45,219 nt of DNA from NCBI RefSeq assembly GCF_009846755.1, contig NZ_AQOR01000032.1, positions 1 through 45,219 on the forward strand, given 5' to 3'. This DNA is from Alcanivorax sp. S71-1-4. Lineage in GTDB: Bacteria > Pseudomonadota > Gammaproteobacteria > Pseudomonadales > Alcanivoracaceae. Positions 24,881 to 32,477 of this stretch are shown here, one piece after another. Numbering within the stretch: the first letter of the stretch is position 1; every line of letters begins with the position of its first letter. The notes beneath the pieces were generated by a model, which saw nothing but the letters and a program-made list of their open reading frames with translations, had not been told where the DNA came from and did no database searches. The position numbers and the translations under genes were made by a program.

Positions 24881-25217
24881 CAGAACCCCCGGATCTCCAA
24901 AAAGGAAAAAAGGCATTACAGCCGGAAATTGAGACGTACGTGGCGTAAAAGCCCTGTTGCGGCACGGTCTGCTCCGGTGTAAGCGGGCGGCAGTTTAGGG
25001 ATTCCGGGCGAACAAAAAAACAACAATCCGGGACGAAGCGACGTGCGGTATAGGGTGATATTTTTGGCTGATATTCCATTTCATGCCAACGGGCCAGCAA
25101 TTTGGCTGTCATGAAATAGCCATTTTTTATCAATCGAACGGTCATGCCTCTGCGTTAGTTATTGCTGCGTTAGTTATTGCCACTTCAAATTCAAACGCTC
25201 TGATTTGGGGAAAACGC
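24881..25217. other. Intergenic region between divergent DUF427 and choice-of-anchor genes
   Basis: No gene is evident. The region holds the start regions of two divergent genes, AT-rich stretches near 25010-25075 and 25110-25135, and an exact tandem duplication of 15 bp at 25151-25180. Confidence 0.55.
25151..25180. repeat. 15-bp exact tandem duplication
   Basis: TGCGTTAGTTATTGC occurs twice without a gap, 38 bp before the start codon of the choice-of-anchor I gene. It is probably a recent slippage event that alters promoter or leader spacing. Confidence 0.85.
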
Positions 25218-27089
25218 ATGAAGCACTGGCTTGCCCTGTCCTTTTCGGCTGTTCTGGTCACCACACTGGCAGGCTGCGGTGGCAGCAGCTCGGACCGTAA
25301 CCCGCCGCCGGAGGAGCAGACACCCGCTTCGCTGTCGTTGAGCCTGCTGGGCCGCTATAGCACCAACCAGTTCGATGAAAGTGCCGCCGAGATCACCGCT
25401 TATGACGCGGCTGGTCAGCGCGTATTTGTGGTCAACGCCCAAAAAGGCGCGGTGGACGTGCTGGACGTGAGCCAACCCGGAGAGCCGGTGTTCCTGGAAG
25501 AATTGTCGGTCACCGACCTCGTGCCCGGCGCAACCGTGAACAGCGTAGCGCTGCGGGGCAACCTGATGGCGCTGGCGGTGCAGGCGGCCGTCAAGACGGA
25601 TAACGGCTATGTCGCACTGTACAGCCTGGATGACCTGACCCGTATCAGCCATGTGGGCGTGGGCGCACTGCCGGACATGCTGACCTTCACCCCGGACGGC
25701 CAGCATGTGCTGGTGGCCAACGAAGGTGAGCCGTCCGACGACTATCAGACGGACCCGGAGGGCTCGATCAGCATCATCAACGTGACTGATCCGGCCAACC
25801 TGACCGTAGAGACGGCCGACTTCACCGCATTCAATGGTCAGGAAGCTGCCCTGCGTGCCAGCGGTGTGCGCATTTATGGTCCGAACGCCAGTGCAGCCCA
25901 GGATTTCGAGCCGGAGTACATTGCCGTCTCCGCCGACAGCAGCACCGCCTGGGCGATCCTCCAAGAGAACAACGCGTTCGCGCGCATCGATATCGCCAGC
26001 GCCACCGTGACGGACATCCTGCCGCTGGGCTACAAGGACATCGGTGTGGAAGGCAACGGGATCGATGCGTCCGACGAAGACGACATCATCAATATCCGCA
26101 CCTTCGCCGGCGTGCGGGGCATGTACCTGCCGGACGCCATTGCCGCCTACGAAATGGACGGCGCGACCTACATCGTTTCCGCCAACGAAGGCGATGCCCG
26201 TGCCTGGGGTGAAGACAATGATGCCTACTGGGGCAGCACCGACGATTGCTCCGACGCGGACCCGAGCCAGGGTTTTGTCGAAGAACTGCGCGTGAAGCAT
26301 TTGGTGCACAGCAACGGCTTTGCGCGTCGCTGTGGCGATGACATGCCGCCGCAACTGTTCAGCCTGGCCGCTGGCGGCCTGCTGAACCCGGACGTGTTCG
26401 GCTACTGCGGCGCCACCGCCGGTGATGCCGGTGACTGCCGCGAAGACGACGTGCTTGGCCGCCTGAACATCAGCTGGGTGATGGGTTACCGCCAGCACGC
26501 CGACGGCACGCCGGTCATGTTCAATGCCGCAGGTGAAGAAGATGTTGCCGGTGACCGCATCATGTACGACGAACTCTACGCCTACGGCGGCCGCTCGTTT
26601 GCCATCTGGGATGCCGACGGCCAACTGGTGTGGGACTCCGGCGATGCCTTCGAGCAGTACCTGGCCAGCGATGAATGCATGGTGGGCCCGCAGCGCAGCA
26701 TCCCCTGCAAAGACTACTTCAACTCCGGCCACGATGAAGGCGACGCCTTCGACAGCCGCTCCGACGCGAAAGGCCCGGAACCGGAAGGTGTTGCACTGGG
26801 CGCCATCGGCGAGAAGACCTTTGCCTTTGTCGGCCTGGAGCGCATGGGTGGCGTGTTTGTCTACGACATTACCGACCCGCAGGCACCGGCGTTCGTGGAC
26901 TACTTCAACAGCCGCGAAAACTGGACCGCTGACCCGGAAACCTCTCTCTCCATCATGGGCGACCTGGGCCCGGAAGGCCTGACATTCGTGCCGGCCTCGC
27001 AATCACCGAACGGTGAAGCGCTGCTGATCATCGGAAACGAAGTCAGTGGTTCCACCTCGGTCTTCCAGGTGAACCGGATTTTCGATTGA
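25218..27089 (+). CDS. Choice-of-anchor I family lipoprotein (alkaline-phosphatase-associated beta-propeller type)
   Basis: 623 residues from the ATG at 25218 (GGGGA upstream). Signal peptide with lipobox TLAGC and a GGSSSD spacer. The body is a beta-propeller-like region with PDMLTFTPDGQHVLVANEGEPSDDYQTDPEGSISII, AYEMDGATYIVSANEGDARAW, KGPEPEGVALG and GPEGLTFVP, the hallmarks of the choice-of-anchor I family often annotated beside or within alkaline phosphatases. Paired Cys (DDCSD, RRCGD, GYCGA, DCRED, DECMV, IPCKD) suggest disulfides. It is probably a surface or periplasmic lipoprotein; phosphatase activity is not shown. A strong terminator follows, then repeat copy D. Confidence 0.85.
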   Translation: MKHWLALSFSAVLVTTLAGCGGSSSDRNPPPEEQTPASLSLSLLGRYSTNQFDESAAEITAYDAAGQRVFVVNAQKGAVDVLDVSQPGEPVFLEELSVTDLVPGATVNSVALRGNLMALAVQAAVKTDNGYVALYSLDDLTRISHVGVGALPDMLTFTPDGQHVLVANEGEPSDDYQTDPEGSISIINVTDPANLTVETADFTAFNGQEAALRASGVRIYGPNASAAQDFEPEYIAVSADSSTAWAILQENNAFARIDIASATVTDILPLGYKDIGVEGNGIDASDEDDIINIRTFAGVRGMYLPDAIAAYEMDGATYIVSANEGDARAWGEDNDAYWGSTDDCSDADPSQGFVEELRVKHLVHSNGFARRCGDDMPPQLFSLAAGGLLNPDVFGYCGATAGDAGDCREDDVLGRLNISWVMGYRQHADGTPVMFNAAGEEDVAGDRIMYDELYAYGGRSFAIWDADGQLVWDSGDAFEQYLASDECMVGPQRSIPCKDYFNSGHDEGDAFDSRSDAKGPEPEGVALGAIGEKTFAFVGLERMGGVFVYDITDPQAPAFVDYFNSRENWTADPETSLSIMGDLGPEGLTFVPASQSPNGEALLIIGNEVSGSTSVFQVNRIFD

Positions 27090-27130
27090 GGTTTTGATTC
27101 GTCACATTCTTGGTCCGGATGATGATGATC

Positions 27131-27157
27131 GGGCGGTCGGATGACCGCCCTTTTTTT
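27131..27157 (+). terminator. Rho-independent terminator of the choice-of-anchor I gene
   Basis: Perfect stem GGGCGGTC/GACCGCCC around GGAT, followed by seven T (27151-27157), 41 bp after the stop codon. Confidence 0.95.
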
Positions 27158-27186
27158 ACAGGAGCAGCTACAAGCCAAGGGTTCCG

Positions 27187-27355
27187 GTAGGGTGGGAAGA
27201 GCCAAAGGCGAAACCCCCCGTGTCCATGTCGCACACTGCTCGCATAAAACCATCGAAACTACCCACTACCCAAGCCGGGTGATTTCGATGATTTTGCGGG
27301 AGTGAATAACGGACATGGACATGGTGGGTTTCGCCTTTGGCTCTACCCACCCTAC
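27187..27355. repeat. Palindromic repeat family, copy D
   Basis: 169 bp; the ends match copies B and C, but the arms differ at two positions (AAG versus TAG, CCCCCC versus CCCACC), so this is the only copy with an imperfect stem. The interior has the same orientation as A and B. It lies between the convergent choice-of-anchor I and MgtC genes. Confidence 0.9.
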
Positions 27356-27410
27356 CGACCCTGACACAGAGAAGGGGCAAGTCAGGTGGGCTGCAGTTCG
27401 CAGCTCAACC

Positions 27411-28127
27411 TCAATCCCCTGTGGGATCGATCCTGAACGTCCTCACCGTCTCCCTCTTCGCCAACGTATCCGCCAGCCGGCGGATATTTGATGCCGTGCG
27501 CGTCCGGATCACCATGCGGTATTCCAGCCCCGGTGAATCCTCGCCGTAGCGGTAGCTCAGAGTGGAGAGATGGAAGCCGTGTTCGCGCAGCATGTCGCGA
27601 AGGGCTTCCTCTGTCATGCCGTGTCCAGGCTGGAAGGTCAGCCGATGGTGAGCATAGAAGTACGACGGCATGCGCGACTCGATCCAGCGAAACGCGGACA
27701 GTGTGCCGAGTGCCATCAGGGTGGCGAGGGTGGCTGGCAGGAAAAAGCCGACACCCAGCAAAATGCCGATGCCGGCCGTGATCCAGATCGAGGCGGCGGT
27801 GGTCAGGCCGCGTACCGACAGTCCCTCCTTGAAAATCACCCCGGCGCCGAGGAAACCGATACCGGTCATGATGCCCTGCGCCATGCGGGTGGGGTCGGTG
27901 CGTATGGTATCCAGCGGTACGTCGTTGCCGAGCCAGCGCCACTGCCAGGTGGTGACCATCATCAGCAGCGCGGAGGCCAGGCAGACCAGCGCATGTGTGC
28001 GAAAGCCCGCCGGGCGGCCATGGTAGCTGCGTTCCAGGCCGATCAGGCTGCCGGCCAGCCAGGCAGCCGTCAGATGGCCGAGAATAGACCAGGTGGCGGG
28101 GTCGGTAAGCAGGGTGGGCACGGTCAT
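27411..28127 (-). CDS. MgtC/SapB family membrane protein
   Basis: 238 residues. The N-terminal membrane domain carries the MgtC signature GSLIGLERSYHGRPAGFRTHALVCLASAL, GIGFLGAGVIFKEG and GLTTAASIW(I)TAGIG; four to five membrane helices end near residue 140. A soluble C-terminal domain (about 165-238) with an ACT-like feel follows. MgtC proteins aid growth in low magnesium and modulate ATP synthase or phosphate handling; the exact role here is inferred. The ribosome site is weak. The next upstream gene on the strand is a peroxiredoxin 57 bp away, so co-transcription is possible. Confidence 0.9.
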   Translation of the reverse strand: MTVPTLLTDPATWSILGHLTAAWLAGSLIGLERSYHGRPAGFRTHALVCLASALLMMVTTWQWRWLGNDVPLDTIRTDPTRMAQGIMTGIGFLGAGVIFKEGLSVRGLTTAASIWITAGIGILLGVGFFLPATLATLMALGTLSAFRWIESRMPSYFYAHHRLTFQPGHGMTEEALRDMLREHGFHLSTLSYRYGEDSPGLEYRMVIRTRTASNIRRLADTLAKRETVRTFRIDPTGD

Positions 28128-28184
28128 TCCGGCAGCCCGCGTGCGCCATCACGACGGCCCACGCGGGGTAACGCCACGCAGCGG

Positions 28185-28823
28185 TTATTTATTCGGCTGC
28201 GGCGTAATGCGGAGATAGGGCTTGATCGCCTTGTAGCCCTTCGGGAAGCGGCGCTTGATTTCCTCCTCGTCCTTGATGCTTGGCAGGATCACCACATCGT
28301 CACCGTCCTGCCAGTCCACCGGCGTGGCGACTTTGTGCGAGTCTGCCAGTTGCAGGGAATCAATCACCCGCAGGATCTCCGCGAAACTGCGCCCGGTGCT
28401 CGGTGGGTAGGTGATGGTGGCGCGCACCTTCTTGTTCGGATCGATAAAGAATACCGAACGGACCGTCACGGTTTCCGAGGCATTCGGGTGCAGCATGTCG
28501 TACTGCGTGGCGACGCTCTTGTCGGCATCCGCGATGATCGGGAAATCCACCTCGCACTGCTGGGTTTCGTTGATGTCCTCAATCCAGGTGCGGTGCGAAT
28601 CCGCCGGGTCCACGCTCAGGGCCAGGACCTTGACGCCACGCTTCTCGAACTCATCCTTCAGTTTTGCCGTGCGGCCCAGTTCCGTGGTGCACACGGGAGT
28701 AAAGTCGGCCGGGTGCGAATAGAACACGACCCAGCTATCGCCTGCCCATTCATGGAAATGGAGCTTGCCAATGGATGAATCCTGAGTGAAATCCGGCGCA
28801 GTATCGCCGATGCGCAGTGACAT
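28185..28823 (-). CDS. 1-Cys peroxiredoxin (Prx6 type)
   Basis: 212 residues with AAGGAG eight bases before the ATG. Peroxidatic Cys45 lies in HPADFTPVCTTELG, the Prx6 signature, with the conserved downstream Arg in VRSVFFIDP and the C-terminal extension (VDWQDGDDVVILPSIKDEE...FPKGY) that defines the 1-Cys group. It reduces hydrogen peroxide and lipid hydroperoxides in the cytoplasm. It is transcribed divergently from the hotdog thioesterase gene and towards mgtC. Confidence 0.95.
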   Translation of the reverse strand: MSLRIGDTAPDFTQDSSIGKLHFHEWAGDSWVVFYSHPADFTPVCTTELGRTAKLKDEFEKRGVKVLALSVDPADSHRTWIEDINETQQCEVDFPIIADADKSVATQYDMLHPNASETVTVRSVFFIDPNKKVRATITYPPSTGRSFAEILRVIDSLQLADSHKVATPVDWQDGDDVVILPSIKDEEEIKRRFPKGYKAIKPYLRITPQPNK

Positions 28824-29067
28824 GGTGCGTCTCCTTGGTCAGAACGGTCAGAACGGTTCAACGGCAGCGCGCAGGCATCAGCCTGCCTGCTCTGGTGTTC
28901 CGACGCTACTCCGTCGCCGAGTGCTTGTGAAGTGGTGAATATGTCTTTGCTCATTCCAGCCGGTTATAAGCGCGGACGCAGGCCGGTTGATCCGGACCCG
29001 GCAGTCACCAGAGAGCAGGCAGGGCGGCTATAATGCACCGCTGCTGTTCCCGACATCAGGATGCTGA

Positions 29068-29466
29068 ATGATCACGCACGAGATTTTTCCCCGCTTTTAC
29101 GAAACCGACGCCTTCGGCCACATCAACAACACCGTGGTGGCGGGCTGGTTTGAAACCGGCCGTGAGGCCATTTTCCGTATCTTTTCGCCAGACCTGGACC
29201 CGTCCCGGATGAATCTTATCCTGGCGCGTATCGAGATCGACTTCGTGGCGCAGATTTATTACGGCCATCCGGTGGAGATCCGTACCGGCGTGGAACGGCT
29301 GGGCAACAGCTCCTTTACCGTCTGTCAGGAAGCCTGGCAGCAGGGCGAGTGTGTGGCGCGTGGCCGGGCCGTGCAGGTATATTTCGATCACGGCAGCCAG
29401 CGTCCGCAGCCCTTGCCGGGCGTGTACCGCGACGCGCTGGCGGCCCTGATGGAAAACAAGCCCTGA
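29068..29466 (+). CDS. Hotdog-fold acyl-CoA thioesterase (4HBT/YbgC type)
   Basis: 132 residues, typical single hotdog domain. FYETDAFGHINNTVVAGWFETGRE contains the catalytic Asp and the family pattern D-x-x-GHxNN. The central strands ARIEIDFVAQIYYGHPVEIRT are also typical. AGGA lies upstream of the ATG. It probably hydrolyses short or aromatic acyl-CoAs. It is followed 39 bp later by the YbjQ operon and may be part of that transcript. Confidence 0.9.
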   Translation: MITHEIFPRFYETDAFGHINNTVVAGWFETGREAIFRIFSPDLDPSRMNLILARIEIDFVAQIYYGHPVEIRTGVERLGNSSFTVCQEAWQQGECVARGRAVQVYFDHGSQRPQPLPGVYRDALAALMENKP

Positions 29467-29505
29467 GCGGGCCTACAACAAACAGACAGTTCACTGGGGG
29501 ATGCA

Positions 29506-29832
29506 ATGCTGATCAGTAATATGGAAATCGTGCCGGGCCTGCGTATTGTCCGGCATCTGGGGCTGGTGCAAGGCAGCACTGTTCGGGCCAAGCATGTGGG
29601 GCGCGACATGATGGCCGGGTTGAAGAATATCTTCGGTGGTGAGTTGAAGGGGTACACCGAATTGCTGAACGAATCCCGCGACGCCGCCCTCGAGCGCATG
29701 AAAGAGCAGGCCAGGGCAGCGGGCGCCAATGCGGTGCTCAACGTACGTTTCGGTACTTCCACCATCGCACCGGGGGCCTCCGAGATTCTGGTGTACGGCA
29801 CGGCCGTCGTGGTGGAGAACCTGGCGCCATGA
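29506..29832 (+). CDS. YbjQ family protein (UPF0145)
   Basis: 108 residues, the full length of the family. N-terminal strand IVPGLRIVRHLGLVQGSTVRAKHVGRDMMAGLKNIFGGELKGYTELLNESRDAALERM is characteristic, as is the end GANAVLNVRFGTSTI ... EILVYGTAVVV. YbjQ proteins form pentameric rings; a metal-binding role has been proposed but is not established. The ATGA overlap with the next gene shows translational coupling to a second YbjQ-like protein and then an M48 peptidase. Confidence 0.93.
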   Translation: MLISNMEIVPGLRIVRHLGLVQGSTVRAKHVGRDMMAGLKNIFGGELKGYTELLNESRDAALERMKEQARAAGANAVLNVRFGTSTIAPGASEILVYGTAVVVENLAP

Positions 29833-30278
29833 TCGAGCTGGCCATCTTTCTTACCCTGCTGACACTGGGGTACGTGTTCGGCCGGCTCAACGAGCGGCGT
29901 CATTATGCGTCGATCCAGCAGCGCGAGGAGGCGTACCGCGCACTGCTGTTGCTGCCGGGGCGTTACGTGCCGGAACAATACATCCAGCACCACAGCACGC
30001 TTGTCTCCGGCAACGTGGTCGTCTCGGTGGATTACTTCAAGACCATCGCGGCCGGGCTGCGGGGGCTGGTCGGTGGCCGCATCGCGTCTTACGAAAGCCT
30101 GATCGACCGCGCCCGCCGCGAGGCGATTCTGCGCATGCAGGAAGAAGCGGCCGCACTGGGGGCCGAGGCCATCCTGAACATCAAGATGGAAACCAGCCGC
30201 GTGGCCGGCAACGACCGCAATGGCCTGGGTTCCGTTGAAGTGCTGGCCTATGGAACCGCGCTGTTTCCACGACGATGA
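29829..30278 (+). CDS. Membrane-anchored YbjQ-like protein
   Basis: 149 residues. An N-terminal membrane helix (about 1-18) and a short charged linker precede a YbjQ-like domain (about 50-148) with LVSGNVVVSVDYFKTIAAGLRGLVGGRIASYESLIDRARREAILRM, then GAEAILNIKMETSRV and EVLAYGTAL. It is a paralogue of its upstream neighbour, with added membrane tethering. It overlaps both neighbours by four bases (ATGA), so the three genes are one translational unit. Function is unknown; it may form a mixed ring with the soluble YbjQ at the membrane. Confidence 0.88.
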   Translation: MIELAIFLTLLTLGYVFGRLNERRHYASIQQREEAYRALLLLPGRYVPEQYIQHHSTLVSGNVVVSVDYFKTIAAGLRGLVGGRIASYESLIDRARREAILRMQEEAAALGAEAILNIKMETSRVAGNDRNGLGSVEVLAYGTALFPRR

Positions 30279-31090
30279 GACTGCCCGAAGGGAATCCGCG
30301 TCCGCCGGAGCATATCAACAACCCGCCCAGCAGCGCCCTGCTGGAGTTTGCCTGGCTGCTGGGCGCCGTGGCGCTGGCGGTGGTGACGGTCACCTTGTTG
30401 CTGTTGCTACTGGCCCGCCAACTGGCGCCGCATATTCCCTTTGCCTGGGAAGTGGCGGTCACAAAGGAACTGGCTGCCTCGTCGCCACCGGACGCGCGCA
30501 GCCAGGCCCTCGACAAGTTGGCTGCCGCGCTGGCTCAGGCGGGTGGCGTCAGCGACGATATCCGCATACAGGCGCATTACATGGATGCGGCGCTGCCGAA
30601 CGCCTTCGCCACGCTGGGTGGGCATGTCTTCGTGACGCGGGGCCTGCTGGAGAACGTGTCATCCGAGAACGCGCTGGCGATGGTGCTGGCCCATGAGATC
30701 GGCCATATCCATTATCGCGATCCCGCTGCCCTGCTAAGCCGCCAGGCCGTCCTGGCGGTGGTCTGGGCGGTGGCAACCGGCGACACCGGCGGTGGGGGGG
30801 TTCAACAGGCGCTGATGCAGGCCGGCATGTTGACGTCGCTGAGTTTCGATCGTGATATGGAGCGCCGGGCGGACCGTTTCGCGCTGGACACACTGAAAGC
30901 CCATTATGGCCACGCTGCGGGTGCCGAAGAGTTCTTCCGGCATATCCATGACCATTACGACGAATCAGAATGGGAAACGTTGTTTCGTTCACACCCGTTG
31001 ACGCAGGAACGCCTGGACTGGCTTGCCGGCGAAGTGCCGGCGGAGTCAGTGACACTGGTCCCTCTGCCCGAGGCCTTGCGGGTTGAATGA
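30275..31090 (+). CDS. M48-family membrane metallopeptidase
   Basis: 271 residues. One N-terminal membrane helix (about 22-48) is followed by the peptidase domain with HEIGH (140-144, zinc ligands and catalytic Glu) and the third ligand Glu196 in MERRAD (195-200). It ends with SHPLTQERLDWL, which matches the M48 pattern shHP...eRi. It resembles BepA/LoiP/HtpX-type quality-control proteases acting at the envelope. Its translational coupling to two YbjQ proteins suggests they regulate or scaffold it. Confidence 0.93.
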   Translation: MRLPEGNPRPPEHINNPPSSALLEFAWLLGAVALAVVTVTLLLLLLARQLAPHIPFAWEVAVTKELAASSPPDARSQALDKLAAALAQAGGVSDDIRIQAHYMDAALPNAFATLGGHVFVTRGLLENVSSENALAMVLAHEIGHIHYRDPAALLSRQAVLAVVWAVATGDTGGGGVQQALMQAGMLTSLSFDRDMERRADRFALDTLKAHYGHAAGAEEFFRHIHDHYDESEWETLFRSHPLTQERLDWLAGEVPAESVTLVPLPEALRVE

Positions 31091-31192
31091 CGCCCTCGCC
31101 TTTACCGCTTTTTACGTCGTCGCTCGCTGTGCCCCAGGGACGAAATGGTAAGCTTTCGGCACTGAAGCAATGCCGGCACGGGAGAATGTGCA

Positions 31193-31762
31193 ATGAAGAG
31201 ACTGAACTGGAGTGCCATGTTGCTGCTCTGCGGTGCCCTCGGCACTGCACAGGCTACGGAAGTGAACGGGGTGACATTGCCGGAAACACTGGAGGTGGAT
31301 AATACCAATCTGACGCTTAACGGCGCCGGCGTGCGCAATAAGTACTTCATGAAGGTCTATGTCGCCGGGCTGTATGTACCGCAACAGTCGGCCGATGCGG
31401 CCACCATCATGAATGCGGATGAAGTGCAGGCCATGCGGGTCGAAATTACGTCTTCCATGATCACGCGCAACCGTTTCCAGGAAACAGTCCAGGACGGGTT
31501 GAAGCAGTCCGCCGGGGATGAGTATCCGAAGTACGAGCACATGCTGGATGAGCTGTGGGCGGACAAAAACCTCGAAGTGGAAAAGGGCGACGTGTTCGAG
31601 TATCGCTACGTGCCGGGCGAAGGCACCCGGTTCCTGCGCAACGGGACGAGCCTGAAAGTCGTCGAAGGGCTGGATTTCAAACGGGTGTTGTTCGGTATTT
31701 ATCTTGGTGAGAACCCGGTTCAGGATTCGTTGAAGGCGGAGCTGCTGGGGCGTGCCCAGTAG
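31193..31762 (+). CDS. Secreted chalcone-isomerase-like protein (copy 2)
   Basis: 189 residues with a signal peptide (about 1-21, ending AQA) and GGGAGA seven bases before the ATG. It is a standard chalcone-isomerase-like protein: GVTLPETLEVDNTNLTLNGAGVRNKYFMKVYVAGLYVP, a middle region RVEITSSMITRNRFQETVQDGL, and the terminal VLFGIYLGENPVQDSLKAELLG. It is much closer to the family consensus than copy 1. Its own promoter region separates it from the M48 operon by about 100 bp. It probably binds a fatty acid or another amphipathic ligand in the periplasm; isomerase activity is not implied. Confidence 0.92.
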   Translation: MKRLNWSAMLLLCGALGTAQATEVNGVTLPETLEVDNTNLTLNGAGVRNKYFMKVYVAGLYVPQQSADAATIMNADEVQAMRVEITSSMITRNRFQETVQDGLKQSAGDEYPKYEHMLDELWADKNLEVEKGDVFEYRYVPGEGTRFLRNGTSLKVVEGLDFKRVLFGIYLGENPVQDSLKAELLGRAQ

Positions 31763-31977
31763 CGGTATCTGGCGCGGTCTTTCGAAGGCGGTTTGCGAAG
31801 GCGGAGAGCGAATGCTGAGCGAGCCGCTTGTCCCTGGTTTGCCAGAGGGCGGGGTAAGTCTCTGCGCAACAAAGGCTTCAGCAAGGCGCCATTGCACGAA
31901 AATCTGCCGGCCTTCGATGGCATCACGATATTGCTTCTATTGAAAACGCCGCCATTGTCAGACGCGACGCCCGCGCC

Positions 31978-32322
31978 TCAATGCAAACGCTCCTCCGGTG
32001 CTTCCGAAACAAACCGGTGCGGCGGTAACTCAATGCGCAATACCCTCGGCCCCAGCATCTCCGTATGCCCGGTATACCGCTCGCCACCCGTTACCGTAAA
32101 TTCAAACTGATACAATCGCCAAAGCCGCAGGCGCTGTGATGCATCCCGCCGTAGCCAGACTTTCTTCAGTGCCACCGTCTGGTCCAGCAGGTCCACCGCT
32201 TCGCGCTGGCAGTGTTGCCGTGTCGCCCGCAGCGCGTGCTCGCGCGCTTCTTGTGCGCGCCAGAACCAGATGCCGGCCAGGGCAAACAATGTGAGCAGCA
32301 GCAGGTCGAAAAGGGTAAGCAT
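31978..32322 (-). CDS. DUF3301 family small membrane protein
   Basis: 114 residues with one N-terminal membrane helix (about 3-21) and a basic soluble domain containing CQREAVDLLDQTVALKKVWLRRD and RLWRLYQFEFTVTGGERYTGHTEMLGPRVLRIELPPHR, the DUF3301 hallmark. AGGGA precedes the ATG by seven bases. Function is unknown. It is convergent with the chalcone-isomerase-like gene. Confidence 0.92.
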   Translation of the reverse strand: MLTLFDLLLLTLFALAGIWFWRAQEAREHALRATRQHCQREAVDLLDQTVALKKVWLRRDASQRLRLWRLYQFEFTVTGGERYTGHTEMLGPRVLRIELPPHRFVSEAPEERLH

Positions 32323-32477
32323 GTCATGTCCCTGGCTGGGAGTTATTCAGAGGTTCCCAAGCCGTTGTGGCTTGTTCCGGTCATCTTCGTCTGGCGCTGG
32401 CCCTCGACGTGGACGAGCACATCCACCTTCCGATGTGTGCTGCCGGTGACAGGATCAAGGCGCCAACGCAGGCCAGT

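Noticed and set aside
25106-25123. Pho-box-like CTGTCAT upstream of the choice-of-anchor I gene
   Set aside because: The first half-site is perfect, but the second (TAGCCAT) matches poorly. One half-site is expected by chance, and a phosphate link would rest only on the loose family association.
25191-27002. A 603-codon open frame antisense to the choice-of-anchor I gene
   Set aside because: Low-complexity His/Val/Gly-rich translation with no motif. The sense strand has lipobox, ribosome site and terminator.
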